Shown here piece by piece: positions 11,642 through 20,959 of a DNA stretch of 64,000 nt. The stretch covers positions 1-64,000 of the forward strand of contig JAQJVL010000030.1 in NCBI GenBank assembly GCA_035578905.1, read 5' to 3'. The notes under the pieces were generated by a model, which ran no database searches, was not told the DNA's origin, and saw only the letters and a program-made list of their open reading frames with translations. Origin of the DNA: Stictocephala bisonia (taxonomy: Eukaryota > Arthropoda > Insecta > Hemiptera > Membracidae). Both the position numbers and the translations under genes were made by a program. Each line of letters starts with the position of its first letter. The stretch's first letter is position 1.

Positions 11642-12189
11642 TGAAGTTTATGCGCTGCCAAACCATCCAACCGATCACCATGAAACTTTAGGATGTTGTC
11701 CTGTATACTCCCGAGAAGGTTTCTGTGAAGTTTGATGCAGATCCGTCCACAGGGTCCCGCCCCACGGGCTCCTAAAGATCCCATAATATTCAAATGGAGA
11801 ATCTGAATTGTTTACAAAAAACATATGACTGTGTGGTTTAAGGTAGTTTCACATGCCATAAGCAGATTGAAGTTCTCACAACAACAGTACTGTATATGTT
11901 TTGATTTATTGTAGTTCTACATTTCACCTTGAGAGTGTAGCACACACTACTTTTACTTGATCAGGTGATCTGTATTTGGTGTTAACCTTTTTTCCTCGGT
12001 AATTAAAACGTGTGGTGAAACGTGAAAATAAAAAATAAATAATTATTTGTTTTGCAGTTTACTTTTTATGACATGCCTCCTAAAAAATCTAATATTGGTA
12101 GAAGAAGCAAAAATGCTCGAATTCTTTCAGCTATTATGTTCTAAATCAAACTCAATATTATGACCGGCGAAGCGGGCGGGTACAGCTAG
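11558..12189 (+). mobile_element. Non-autonomous Helitron
   Basis: The element starts TCTATATTTATAAAAGAGG and ends GGCGGGTACAGCTAG. It lies between an A (11557) and a T (12190), as expected for Helitron A/T insertion without target duplication. Joining the flanks restores a continuous endonuclease frame of the CR1 host (CLYN, ILCTVSK, LIVCGDF), which fixes both ends exactly. Inside are a (TA)n tract (about 11585-11638) and a stretch like other insect Helitrons (ACCGATCACCATGAAACTTT). A short plus-strand frame at 12072-12143 starts MPPKKSNIGRRSKNAR and stops after 23 codons. It resembles the N-terminus of Helitron Rep/helicase proteins, so this is a deletion derivative. Confidence 0.85.
12072..12143 (+). 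pseudogene. Relic N-terminus of Helitron protein
   Basis: A 23-codon frame, MPPKKSNIGRRSKNAR to ILSAIMF then a stop, lies just inside the Helitron 3' end. The IGRRSxxAR motif is familiar from the start of Helitron-encoded proteins. Everything from the Rep and helicase domains onward is missing. Recognition is from memory of the family and the frame is short. Confidence 0.5.
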
Positions 12190-12579
12190 TATTATATAAA
12201 CAAGTTAAGAAATTATTAAAATATACAACATCCTCATTATAGGGCCTATAAATAGACAAAACAATAATATTAAGTTTGGGGCAGTCTATGGCAACAGTTT
12301 CACAGACCATTTCAACTGACATATCTTTAACAATGCTAATTTCATTGTAATTGAGATCCTCTTTAACAAATATTCCTGTTCCACCATGAATTTTATTATT
12401 CCTGCTGAATAATGAGGCAGGTCTAAAACCTGGTATTGAAATAAGTTTAGAATGCTCGCTAGATAGCCAATGTTCAGCTACTGCTATAATATTAAAATTT
12501 AATTCATTAGCCAGAAGTGATAGGTAGTCTATCTTATTAATGATACCTTGGGTATTCCAAAAAAACACACTACAAGAAC

Positions 12580-13912
12580 TTACTTGTCTAACAAATTGTT
12601 CATTATGGGCATAATATCCTCTTTATGCGGAGTCATTTTCTCTTCATTAGCCTCAGGTGTTCCATTCGAAGGTGTCGTAGTTTGAGCAATAGGTTTATTG
12701 GTTTTGTCGAATATGATTTTTGTAATGACATCAGCAAAAACTTGTTTACCTCTTCCGTTGAAATGCTGCCCATGCGATGTGTGCAGAGATCTATCGCAGC
12801 CCTCAGCATTAACAAACGAGACGTTTTTCCTCCCCTTGCAGATATTTCCGAAGTTTTCATTTGCTTTTGTGATTTCCAGATTGACACAGGACCAGTTGTT
12901 AAGATCATGTTGATGTGGCACGTTGAAAACAATAACATTTCTATGTTTTAGTTCATTCAAAGTGTTCTGTAATGTTTTAGTAGCTTCTTTAGTACTATTA
13001 CAAGCGACATCATTAGCCCCCGCCAAGAGTACCACAAAATCACTGGTTCAAGATCTTTACAGTCAGCTTTGATGTTTTCTGCTACCTTTTGAAACTTAGC
13101 ACTAGGCTTAACCACTGTTCAATATCATAATTTTCTCCACATTTACTCCTCAACAATAATGATGCAGTTCCTCGACCATAGGTATCACAGTACAATTTAA
13201 TTGTCTTTGAGAATCTCTTGGTTGATTTGTGCTTATTCCTAAGGTTATCCAAACCACTAGTATTGCTAGGCCTATCAATTGATGTTTCCATTTGCGGTCT
13301 CTCTACCATGTACAAAGCAGAGTACTTGTTAAGGTGGATAGGGAAGGGTTCATGATTACCCACTGATTTCCTTTTAAATGTTTTGTGATTTGGAATAGCT
13401 TCCCAACCTCTACTATTCATAGACGTTTTGGCTTTTTTTTTAATAGAGTCATTAACATCATCTAGCTGCGAGAGTCCTAAGCCTAGACCAACATGTTTAA
13501 TCAGTTCACGATCAGAACTCTCACAATTTCTTCTCAACATCATAATTTCATTTTTTAACTGTTCATTATCTTCTTTCAGAGTGTTAATTTTTGCTAGTAA
13601 AGAGTTTATTTCGTTACTTACAGTTGAATTGTCCGCATGCTCATCAATGTTTGATGAGGTTAGAGTGTCGCCATCACAAAACTGACACTTCCATTACCAT
13701 TCTAGGTTTTCATCAGTCAGATTGTCTTCATTGACGATATTAGCACATCTGAAATACAGCCACCGATCACAATTATCACAAATAATTCCATTTCTCACAA
13801 TTTTTCGAGACTTTACGCACTTAATATCATGAATAATGCGATTTTTGAGCGGACTAGAAGAAGACGCTACCTTACTACCCGCCGCCATCTTGGAATGGAT
13901 GTTCCATTCCAA
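12580..13912 (-). pseudogene. CR1-like ORF1: PHD, coiled coil, SGNH hydrolase
   Basis: The N-terminus (13912-13694) has a PHD-like zinc cluster with CVKSRK, GIICDNCDRWLYFRCANI and flanking Cys residues. Positions 13690-13500 encode a coiled coil (SLLAKINTLKEDNEQLKNEI then MMLRRN). Positions 13200-12640 encode an SGNH/GDSL-type fold: block I IKLYCDTYGRGT, block III VLLAGANDVA, block V DRSLHTSHGQHFNGRGK. PHD and esterase domains are known in ORF1 of CR1-like elements, where ORF1 binds RNA or packages the element; the esterase target is unknown. One frameshift near 13080 separates the coiled-coil part from block III, and another lies near 13690. Confidence 0.8.
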
Positions 13913-13989
13913 TTATGTGGATGGATATTCCTCCAATGGATATGTCCATGGATATTCCTCCAATGGATGTGGATGTTTTATATTATCCG

Positions 13990-14339
13990 TAGCGCCCCAG
14001 CGCCTGCAATCAGTCGCCAGGACAAGTTAACGCAAACTGCTCATCACAGTCGGACAGACTGTAGCGACTCATACGAGTCACTAAATATTGGAAATTTAGA
14101 CAAAAACTGAACACAAGGTTGATCCCGTCAGTGCTACTGGAAATAGATGTTCTCAGTGCTATTGAATTGTGCGCCGAGTTTGAGGTTATATTTACTGTTC
14201 TCTAAACACTAAGTCACGTCCATGATACTATTGATGTGAATATTTTGCTTTTATTTGTTTGTTTATCATTAATTGTCGGTTTCATTGCAGATTACGTTTG
14301 TGTTCTGTTTTAATGATTATGATTACGTAATGACTCACC
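13990..14339. other. Spacer between CR1 5' end and hAT relic
   Basis: No gene is seen. The segment 13906-13975 has a short direct repeat (GGATATTCCTCCAATGGAT twice), at the presumed 5' end of the CR1 element. The remainder is probably the 5' non-coding part of the hAT relic; its terminal repeat was not identified. Confidence 0.35.
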
Positions 14340-14404
14340 ATGTTTTCGGGTGGAAATAATAAAAGGGAGAGTGATGTTGGAAGAAAGTATGAAAGTGGCA
14401 GAGT

Positions 14405-14480
14405 TAAAAGACAAAAGAAAAAGGCGAAAGAGGAGTTCAAACAAAAGATAAATAGTTCTTTGGAAAAATATGTCCTAAGT
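14405..14480. repeat. 76-bp target duplication, left copy
   Basis: This stretch recurs at 15021-15096 with a single visible mismatch (TTTGG versus TTTAG). The pair brackets a truncated LINE. A target duplication this long is much larger than the usual 5-20 bp of LINEs. Confidence 0.85.
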
Positions 14481-15020
14481 GCCCTCTGCTGGGGCCGGAG
14501 CCGGCTCTTGGTATTCCTTTCCAAAAGATAAAAGGAAGTATTGACAGGTGGACCTCTGAGAAACACGATGGCAGATGGAGGACCGAGTCCGGGCTCAGGC
14601 AGTCTCGTGCACTTATCCAAGGACCGGATCGCAGGTACAGCAGAGATCTGCTGAGCTGTAACCGGGCCAAGGTGAGGGCGGCTACGGGAATGCTGACCGG
14701 ACATAATCTTCTTCACAGACATATGAAGATAATGGGCCTAACAGAAGACTCCACATGTAGGCTTTGTGAGGAGGATGAGGAGAGCTCCATACACATCTTT
14801 TGTCCTGCGGAGCTCTCTCATCTCTTAGGCATAGGACTCTGGGTTCCGCTTTTCTGGAACCAGAGGATATTAGAAGGGCTACACTCGGGAAGATCATGTC
14901 CTTCATAAGGGGGACTGGTCTCTTGTGACACTGTCATCAGGCTCGGGGCGCAAAGGGCCATGGGGTCTAGGCGTGGTGGGTTTGATGACAGGACCACAAC
15001 CCGGTGAATCTAATCTAATC
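14481..15020 (+). mobile_element. 5'-truncated R1/I/Jockey-type LINE
   Basis: This 540-bp insertion carries the very C-terminal ORF2 of an RNase H-side LINE. It reads RAKVRAATGMLTGHNLLHRH, then MGLTEDSTCRLCEEDEESSI and HIFC, the classical GxLTGHxxLxxHLxxxGL and CxxCxxxxExxxHxxxxC arrangement. A frameshift lies just after. It ends in a short GAATCTAATCTAATC tail. It inserted into the hAT relic, generating the flanking 76-bp duplication. Confidence 0.8.
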
Positions 15021-15096
15021 TAAAAGACAAAAGAAAAAGGCGAAAGAGGAGTTCAAACAAAAGATAAATAGTTCTTTAGAAAAATATGTCCTAAGT
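15021..15096. repeat. 76-bp target duplication, right copy
   Basis: This is the second copy of the target sequence; it follows directly after the AATCT tail of the inserted LINE. Downstream, the hAT frame resumes. Confidence 0.85.
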
Positions 15097-17950
15097 ACTA
15101 AAATAAAAATAGTGCAGTCATAGCTAAAGCTCCTAGTGACAGTGAAAACCATGTGTCTCATGAGAATACTCAATCAAATGATTTTATGTTTGCAGCTAGT
15201 ACATCAGACTTTAGCTGTACTGCAGCTAGGCCTAATAGTTAAAAAAACTCAAGTTTTAAGCCTATTAATGAATTAAATTGTACAAGAGATTCGTCAAATG
15301 AAAATGTTCTGTAGAATTATGAAAAAAGTAACATTCATACTGATCACAACAATGCAATGAATGAAGCAAGTTGTAGCAAAGATAGGCCTATTATTAATAA
15401 TATTAACTCACTGACTTTTGATACTAATAGACCAACTGATTCTATTATGTGTGATCCTGACTCGAATGCGTTGTCACTTCCAATTAATGACGAGCAAAGG
15501 TTACTAATTATACGAAAAGGGCTAGTGAGAGAGAATAATGACATTAAATATCCAGTGGACCTTAACAAAAGACATTTTTCAATAACGCATTACACTAGAA
15601 TTTTAAGTAATGGTTAGGAACAGAACAGGCGCTGGCTTGTTTACTCAGTAAAAGCCAACAAAGTATTCTGTTTCCCATACAAACCTTTTTCCTCCTCAAA
15701 CAATGCGTTTACCTATTTCGGTTGTAACAACTGGAAAAACATAAGTAACCATATCAAATCGCATGAGGGAAATCTTGATAATGTTTTTAAATGGCTTGAG
15801 TTAGAAAAAAGGTTAAAAATTAACCAAACTTTGGATTCAGAGTTACAGAACCATTTACAATTTGAAAGGCAACGATGGAAAGATATTTTGAAAGAATATT
15901 GTCCATAATTGAGTGTTTAGCAAACCACAATTTACCATTTCGAGGTCATAGGGAGGACTTACTTACAGAAAACAGTGGCAATTTTTTGGATTTGGTAAAG
16001 TTCACTGCTAAGTTTGATCCAGTTATGAGAGGTCATTTGGAACGTATAACAGATAACAGACTAAATAATCACTACCTAGGAAAAAACATACAGAATGAGC
16101 TTACCGATTGCCAGAAAAGTAAAACAGGAAATCATAGAAAGGGTAAAACAAGCTAAGTATTACTCAATTATACTTGACTGCACGAGATACGTCAGTCGTG
16201 TAGAACAGAAGTCTTTAGTTCTTCGGTATTTTGATATGAATTATGGAGATATTAAGGAACATTTTATTGGTTTTATACCTGTAGCAAAAACCACAGGTGC
16301 TGACTTAGCTAATTATGTTATCTCAGAACTGAAATCACTTGGTTTGGAATTAGATTGTTGTGGCCAGGGGTATGACAATGGTGCAAACATGAAGGGACAT
16401 AAAAGTGGCATGCAGGCACGAATACTTGAGATGAACCCTTTAGCCTTTGTCAACCCGTGTGGTTACCATAACTGGAACCTCCTTCTTGGTGATGCTGCAA
16501 TATCGTGTACCTCAGTTAAACTCTTTTTTGGAATTTTGCAACGGTTGTACACACTATTTTCAGCCTCTCAGGTGAGATGGGCAGTACTAAAAGCAAGAGT
16601 AAACGTAACACTCAAGCCTTTATCAGAAACAAGGAGGGAGTGAGAATTGAAAGCGTGAAAGCTGTAAGACATCAGCTAAAAGATGTAGCAGATTGCCTTA
16701 AAGCACTTTCAGATATCGGGAACTCATCTGTGTTTAGTAAATGTAGATCATTACACCAGGAAATCCTTTCTTATGAGTTTATTGTTTCCTTGATAGTGTG
16801 GCATGACATTCTATTAAAAATTAACATCATAAGTAAGCTATGGCAAAAACCCGATATGGACTTAAGTACAGCAGTGAAACACTTAGACGGATTTTTAGAT
16901 TATATTTCCGAATACAGGAAAATGGTTGGAATTCTGTATTGGTTGATGCAAATTCTTTGGTCGAAGAGTTTGGTGTCAACAAAGAATTCAGATATACTCA
17001 TATTTGCAAGAAAAATTTCTCTTTCATTATGAAGGAAAAGATGAAATTCTTTCTTCTCCGGAAGACCTAATGAGGACACAGTACTTCTATGATATCACAG
17101 ACTGCATACGAACAAGTCTGAATTCCCGATTCACAGAGCTTCAACGCTAGCAATTCAATTTTGGATTTTTTTACAATATTGTAGCTTGCCGAAATAAACC
17201 AGACCAAGAAGTTCTAAGTAGTTGCAGACAATTACAAACTGCTCTTACTGTCAATAGAAGAGTCCAGAGAACATTACAGTGATGTTAGTTGTGATAAATG
17301 ATTTCAAGAACTAAAAGTATTCTCGAGAACTGTATCAGAAGAAGATGGTGGTGTTGCAATGATTGTAAAATATGTGGCATCACAAAAGTTATCTGACGTG
17401 TAACCCTACCTTTTGTTGCCATTCGTATTTTGTTAACCATACCAGTGGCAATCTCATCGGCTGAGAGGTCATTCTCAAAACTGAAATTAATAAGAACCTA
17501 TTTAAGATCTACAATGTCACAGGAAAGACTTTCATCTTTGTCAGTATTGTCAATTGAATGAGACATTTCAACAAACCTGAACTACTCGTCTATAATCGAT
17601 GACTTTAGTGCGGCCAAAAGTAGGAAAGTGCCTTTTTAATAACTAAGAAAATTTAAATAGCAATAATGTTAGTATTATTTTTACTATTTGCTACTTGATA
17701 CATTGAACTAATTCAAATCTTTAGTAGGCCTATTTCTTTCTAATCATTTAGTAACTAAATGGAATAATAGTCAACAAGGTATTGAATTTTATTTTTAACA
17801 CTACATGATATTTCTACATCATGTCTACACAGGCGATGTAGCATTTCGAGGTTCTAATTCTAAGATTACCACTACTAATTATTTTGGCTGCTTAGACACT
17901 TGTGAGGAAACATCGTTTGTCCCCAGAGTCAACCAAAAGGCATAGTCAAA

Positions 17951-19018
17951 ATGCCCGGCTTGATCAAGGCAAATGATAAACGTAAGAGTCCTAAGCCAAT
18001 GCCTAGGAAGAATAGAAAAAGTCTTCCTAGAATATCCATCGAGGCAGACAGTCAAGCTAAAGATGTAGCATGGTATTTGGATAAAATCATGGGAGACAAG
18101 TTTGATGTGTTTGGCCATATTCAGAGCGGGGCTCCACTTGAAGGTATCGTAAACTCTTTGGAGAATAGTAATGTTTATAAATCTTACGATAAGAATGACT
18201 TTCTAGTGTGGATTGCAGGAACCAACAACATGGCTAATAACCAGTTCAAAGGACAGCAGTTGGCAATAAATGCAATGATGGAGTTTTTAGAAGAAAAAGC
18301 ATGCAATTATCTCCATACAAATTTGATTTTGACAACAATCCCGGAACGTTTTGATGTGCAGAAATACTCAAGAGAGAATAAAATTATTGATGAACTAAAT
18401 CATTTTATACGTATCCTTGTCAGCAGATACCCACATCTAAGGCTCCTGGATCTTCACCTCATACTACAGAGAAAGCACCACACAACACACGGACTATACA
18501 TTTCTAGAAGGGGAAAAATATTTGTTGCATCTCTGTTACGGGACATTATTCTTCCAAGAACCATCAGAGAAGAAGTAAACCCTCAAGAAGAAATTACTTC
18601 ACAAGCCGCTCAGAAGTGTGTGGGTGGGACATTGGCTACACCAAAGACCTCCAACTTCTGTGGTGAAATGTCTCCAAGATCCCTATTGTTCCGTGATGTT
18701 ACCAGACTGGCGCCAGGTACCGAACTTGGTGAGAATAGTATGCACTGTGTTCCTCACCCTGGCCTTGTATCTACAAACCAATGGTCAGCGACTAGTACTG
18801 GTCCTCCTTCTACATCTGGGAATCCGTCTCTGCCACAGCACTCCACATCTCACTCTTTCACATCCAGGGACTTCCCGCCTTTGCCACAACATTTCCCAGC
18901 AATCTCTCCACAAAGATCGCAGCGGGGTGAATTAAATTCTAGTGTCAGTGGGTGTCAAGTGAAAAAATTCAATTGTTTAGGAAGCAATCTAGTACCTGTA
19001 CAAGTCCTCAAAGTGTAA
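17951..19018 (+). CDS. CR1-like ORF1 with SGNH hydrolase domain
   Basis: The open frame is 355 residues. Residues 25-215 form an SGNH/GDSL-like domain: block I IEADSQAKDVA, then GHIQSGAPL, block III FLVWIAGTNNMANN and block V LLDLHLILQRKHHTTHGLYI with SRRGK. Here the block I motif reads ADSQ in place of GDSL and block V has several His residues. The C-terminal third is low-complexity, rich in Ser, Thr and Pro (TGPPSTSGNPSLPQHSTSHS). ORF1 esterase domains are known in CR1-like LINEs, but substrate and role are unknown. It has no in-frame stop, unlike its neighbours, so this copy is rather young or its frame survived by chance. The start is the first Met of the frame; in a full-length copy the protein would begin earlier. 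Confidence 0.75.
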   Translation: MPGLIKANDKRKSPKPMPRKNRKSLPRISIEADSQAKDVAWYLDKIMGDKFDVFGHIQSGAPLEGIVNSLENSNVYKSYDKNDFLVWIAGTNNMANNQFKGQQLAINAMMEFLEEKACNYLHTNLILTTIPERFDVQKYSRENKIIDELNHFIRILVSRYPHLRLLDLHLILQRKHHTTHGLYISRRGKIFVASLLRDIILPRTIREEVNPQEEITSQAAQKCVGGTLATPKTSNFCGEMSPRSLLFRDVTRLAPGTELGENSMHCVPHPGLVSTNQWSATSTGPPSTSGNPSLPQHSTSHSFTSRDFPPLPQHFPAISPQRSQRGELNSSVSGCQVKKFNCLGSNLVPVQVLKV

Positions 19019-19039
19019 TTGAGGAAAAGTCTTTCAATG

Positions 19040-20430
19040 TTATAAAATGTATGGTTATAAATTGTCAATCAATAAGAAATAAGCTGGATGAATTATCAGA
19101 AGCTTTAGAAGATTTTAAGTGCAACATAGTGTTTTTAAGTGAGCATTGGCTCAACAAGGAGGAAATGTCTTTATATGTTCCAAAGAATTTTAAACTAGGA
19201 TCCTTTTATTGTAGACCCTTAGATCCTCATGGAGGATCAGCCATTTTTATCAATCAAAATATAAATTTTGATATAATTGATGTATCAAACTTAGTACAAG
19301 CTGAGATACTTGAAACTTCTTGTATTTTTATACAGGATCTTAATATTGTATTGATATCTGTATATAGGACTCCTGGTTCAAATGGTAACATGTTTTGTAC
19401 AGCTTTTGATAAGCTTTTAAATATCATCTCTTATAAAAAGTCAAACTGTACAATTTTAATTGGCGGTGACTTTAATGTAAATATTTTAAAAAAGGATGCA
19501 CTAACTGATTTGTTTCTGAATATTTTAAAATCTTATGATTTATATTGTAAAATAAAAAACGCACAAGGGGCAAAAGTTGTCTTGACAACATTGCAACAAA
19601 TATCAACCAATACTACTATAGACAAATGTTGTGGAACTACAAAATTTCTGATCACGAAATATTGTGTTTTGAGTTTCTTACAGCTGTCAATATGCTCTAA
19701 GTTTAATGTAGTGTCTTCTAGGAAATTAGATGAAAATAGCCTTTTGATTTTGTCATATAATCTTTTTCATGTTCAGTGGGGTTCACTTTATAGTATTTCT
19801 AGTGTAGATGATGCTTTTGAATATTTTCTAAAAACTTGTTTAGATGTTTACAATCAGTGTTGCCCCAGACGGACAAAGAGAGTTAGTGAATGATTGAAAA
19901 GAAAGGGTGCTCCTTGGTTTGATAAAGCACTGCAAAATAAAAAGAATACTCTTATACTTATGAAAGATGTTTTAAAAATACCATTGTATAGCAATAATCC
20001 TCATGCAAAGTTAATATTAAATAACTATAGGAAAATGTACAGGGCTAGTATAAAACGCAAAAGTAAAATATAATGAAGAATTTATTAAAAACTCAAAAAA
20101 CAAATGCTCGGCGGCTTGGCGTGTAATAAAATCAGAATCTGGTATGTTGAAGTACCAAAAGGATCCACCACCACCTTTTACAGCTGATCAATTAAATGAT
20201 TGGAACTCGGACTTTGGAGAGCAACTGTTAGCTAAATTTTCCAACCAGTATTCCAACGATAAATTCACCAAATTCATGGAATGTCTGGGTAGTTTTCCCA
20301 ATGTTCTGGATTTTGAGCCCTTTTCAGTTCCAAGTTTGTATAAGATCATAAAGGCACTATCCTCCTCAAAAGTGTTTGTTGTAAAATTAAATTCTACAGT
20401 AGATACTAATACTTCGCTGTTAATAGGCGT
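19040..20430 (+). pseudogene. CR1-like ORF2 fragment: endonuclease and RT start
   Basis: The endonuclease covers 19050-19540: VINCQSIRNKLDELSEAL, IVFLSEHWLNKEEM, HGGSAIFINQN, VLISVYRTPGSNG and ILIGGDFNVNIL. The frame shifts near 19560, after which only pieces remain (the CLD and SDHE regions are degraded). Positions 20144-20420 encode LKYQKDPPPPFTADQLNDWN and the early RT region SVPSLYKIIKALSSSK. The rest of the RT is missing. The open frame overlaps the end of ORF1 by about 70 bp. Confidence 0.75.
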
Positions 20431-20469
20431 GTGGCACTGTCATTTTATTCAGAATTAAATTTTCTGCAA

Positions 20470-20856
20470 GTTTCTTTGTAAAAACGTCGGTCTTCATTGC
20501 CTATTTAACAAAATAATTGTCCGTTAAACCTTAAAAAAGTGTTTTCAAAATTATTTTATTTCTGTTTTTTGTAGTATAACCAAAAAGCTAAATGAGATAC
20601 AGCTATGAGATGAACTTTATTCAATTTCTCATCTAAAAATCCGTTAGAAAAAGTTGCATTCGCCTATAAATTTCTCTTCATAAACACGCAGCAAATCATC
20701 ATTTGACCTCGTGCACAACATTTTTTTTGAAGTCTTCAATTGGCCATAACTCAGTAAGGAAGCATTTCCGGACCCATGTTTATATGAACTTTTTTCTTTA
20801 TTTTTTATAGTACAATCAGCTCAGAAAGTGCCGGTAACACTAACCGAATCACCCTG
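20470..20856. mobile_element. Tc1/mariner-like terminal fragment
   Basis: This is non-coding sequence ending ACCGAATCACCCTG and followed by TA (20857-20858), the same CACCCTG/TA end type as the elements at 3422 and 7882. No matching left end was found, so it is taken as a truncated non-autonomous copy; its left boundary is a guess. Confidence 0.4.
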
Positions 20857-20959
20857 TATATATTATTATTATTATGTGCGTATGTGGGACACTCCTGCAC
20901 GCTTCTTTTTAAACTACAAGGCACAATCGTCATTGCGAGCTGCACATCTGGCTCATACA

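Larger units (their letters stand above)
7155..12568 (-). pseudogene. CR1-like ORF2: endonuclease and reverse transcriptase
   Basis: The endonuclease begins FFWNTQGIINKIDYL and shows AEHWLS, HGGTGIFVKED and IIVLSIYRPYN. After the Helitron it resumes with LIVCGDFNV, NEITRPGISTVGYCLDNIV and RVSDHFAILF. The RT covers 10852-9977 with VIPVFKKG, NNFRPISSVPVLSKLFE, KQFGFRPKRNT, MSKAFDTVEHRLL and KFGVPQGSVLEP. After the mariner, LFADDFGLKV (7830-7790) stands for the YADD box. The C-terminal part (7616-7155) reads NLDWSTHVDYVTKKLS and YGIMLWGNS. Stops are present near 11190, 11480 and 10250. Function would be target-primed reverse transcription; this copy is dead. Confidence 0.85.
6820..13990 (-). mobile_element. 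Near full-length CR1-like LINE with nested insertions
   Basis: On the minus strand this element reads ORF1 (PHD finger, coiled coil, SGNH hydrolase) from 13912 to 12580, then ORF2 (endonuclease, RT, C-terminal region) from 12568 to 7155, then a 3' UTR. Two younger elements split it: a mariner at 7882-9913 in the RT and a Helitron at 11558-12189 in the endonuclease. Host LINE sequence on both sides of each insertion aligns in order. Without the insertions the element is about 4.5 kb, the normal CR1 size. Scattered stops and frameshifts make it inactive. It lies in the 21.9-kb Dip2 intron. Confidence 0.85.
14340..17640 (+). pseudogene. hAT transposase relic (TTF zinc finger / ZMYM type)
   Basis: Plus-strand coding fragments follow hAT order. 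The basic N-terminus is at 14340-14480 (MFSGGNNKRESDVGRKYES), resumed after a LINE insertion. A TTF-type finger region follows at 15360-15900 (RHFSITHYTRILSNG, then VFCFPYKPFSS, NNWKNISNHIKSHE). The catalytic core is at 15880-16640 (CLANHNLPFRGHREDLL, QAKYYSIILDCTRYVSRVEQ, CCGQGYDNGANMKGHKSGMQ). The dimerisation region is at 17405-17560, read in mixed frames as PFVFVLTIPV and RSFSKLKLIRTYLRS. The catalytic DxT position reads DCTRY and many stops and frameshifts are present. This is a dead element of the DUF4371/hAT-like kind. Confidence 0.8.
17900..20455 (+). mobile_element. Second CR1-like LINE, 3'-truncated
   Basis: A plus-strand element carries a long intact ORF1 (17951-19018) and a decayed ORF2 that stops after the start of the RT (about 20430). 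The PHD finger seen in the other CR1 copy is absent, so the 5' end is also truncated. The 5' boundary with the hAT relic was not resolved (about 17640-17940). The two ORFs overlap in different frames. Confidence 0.75.
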
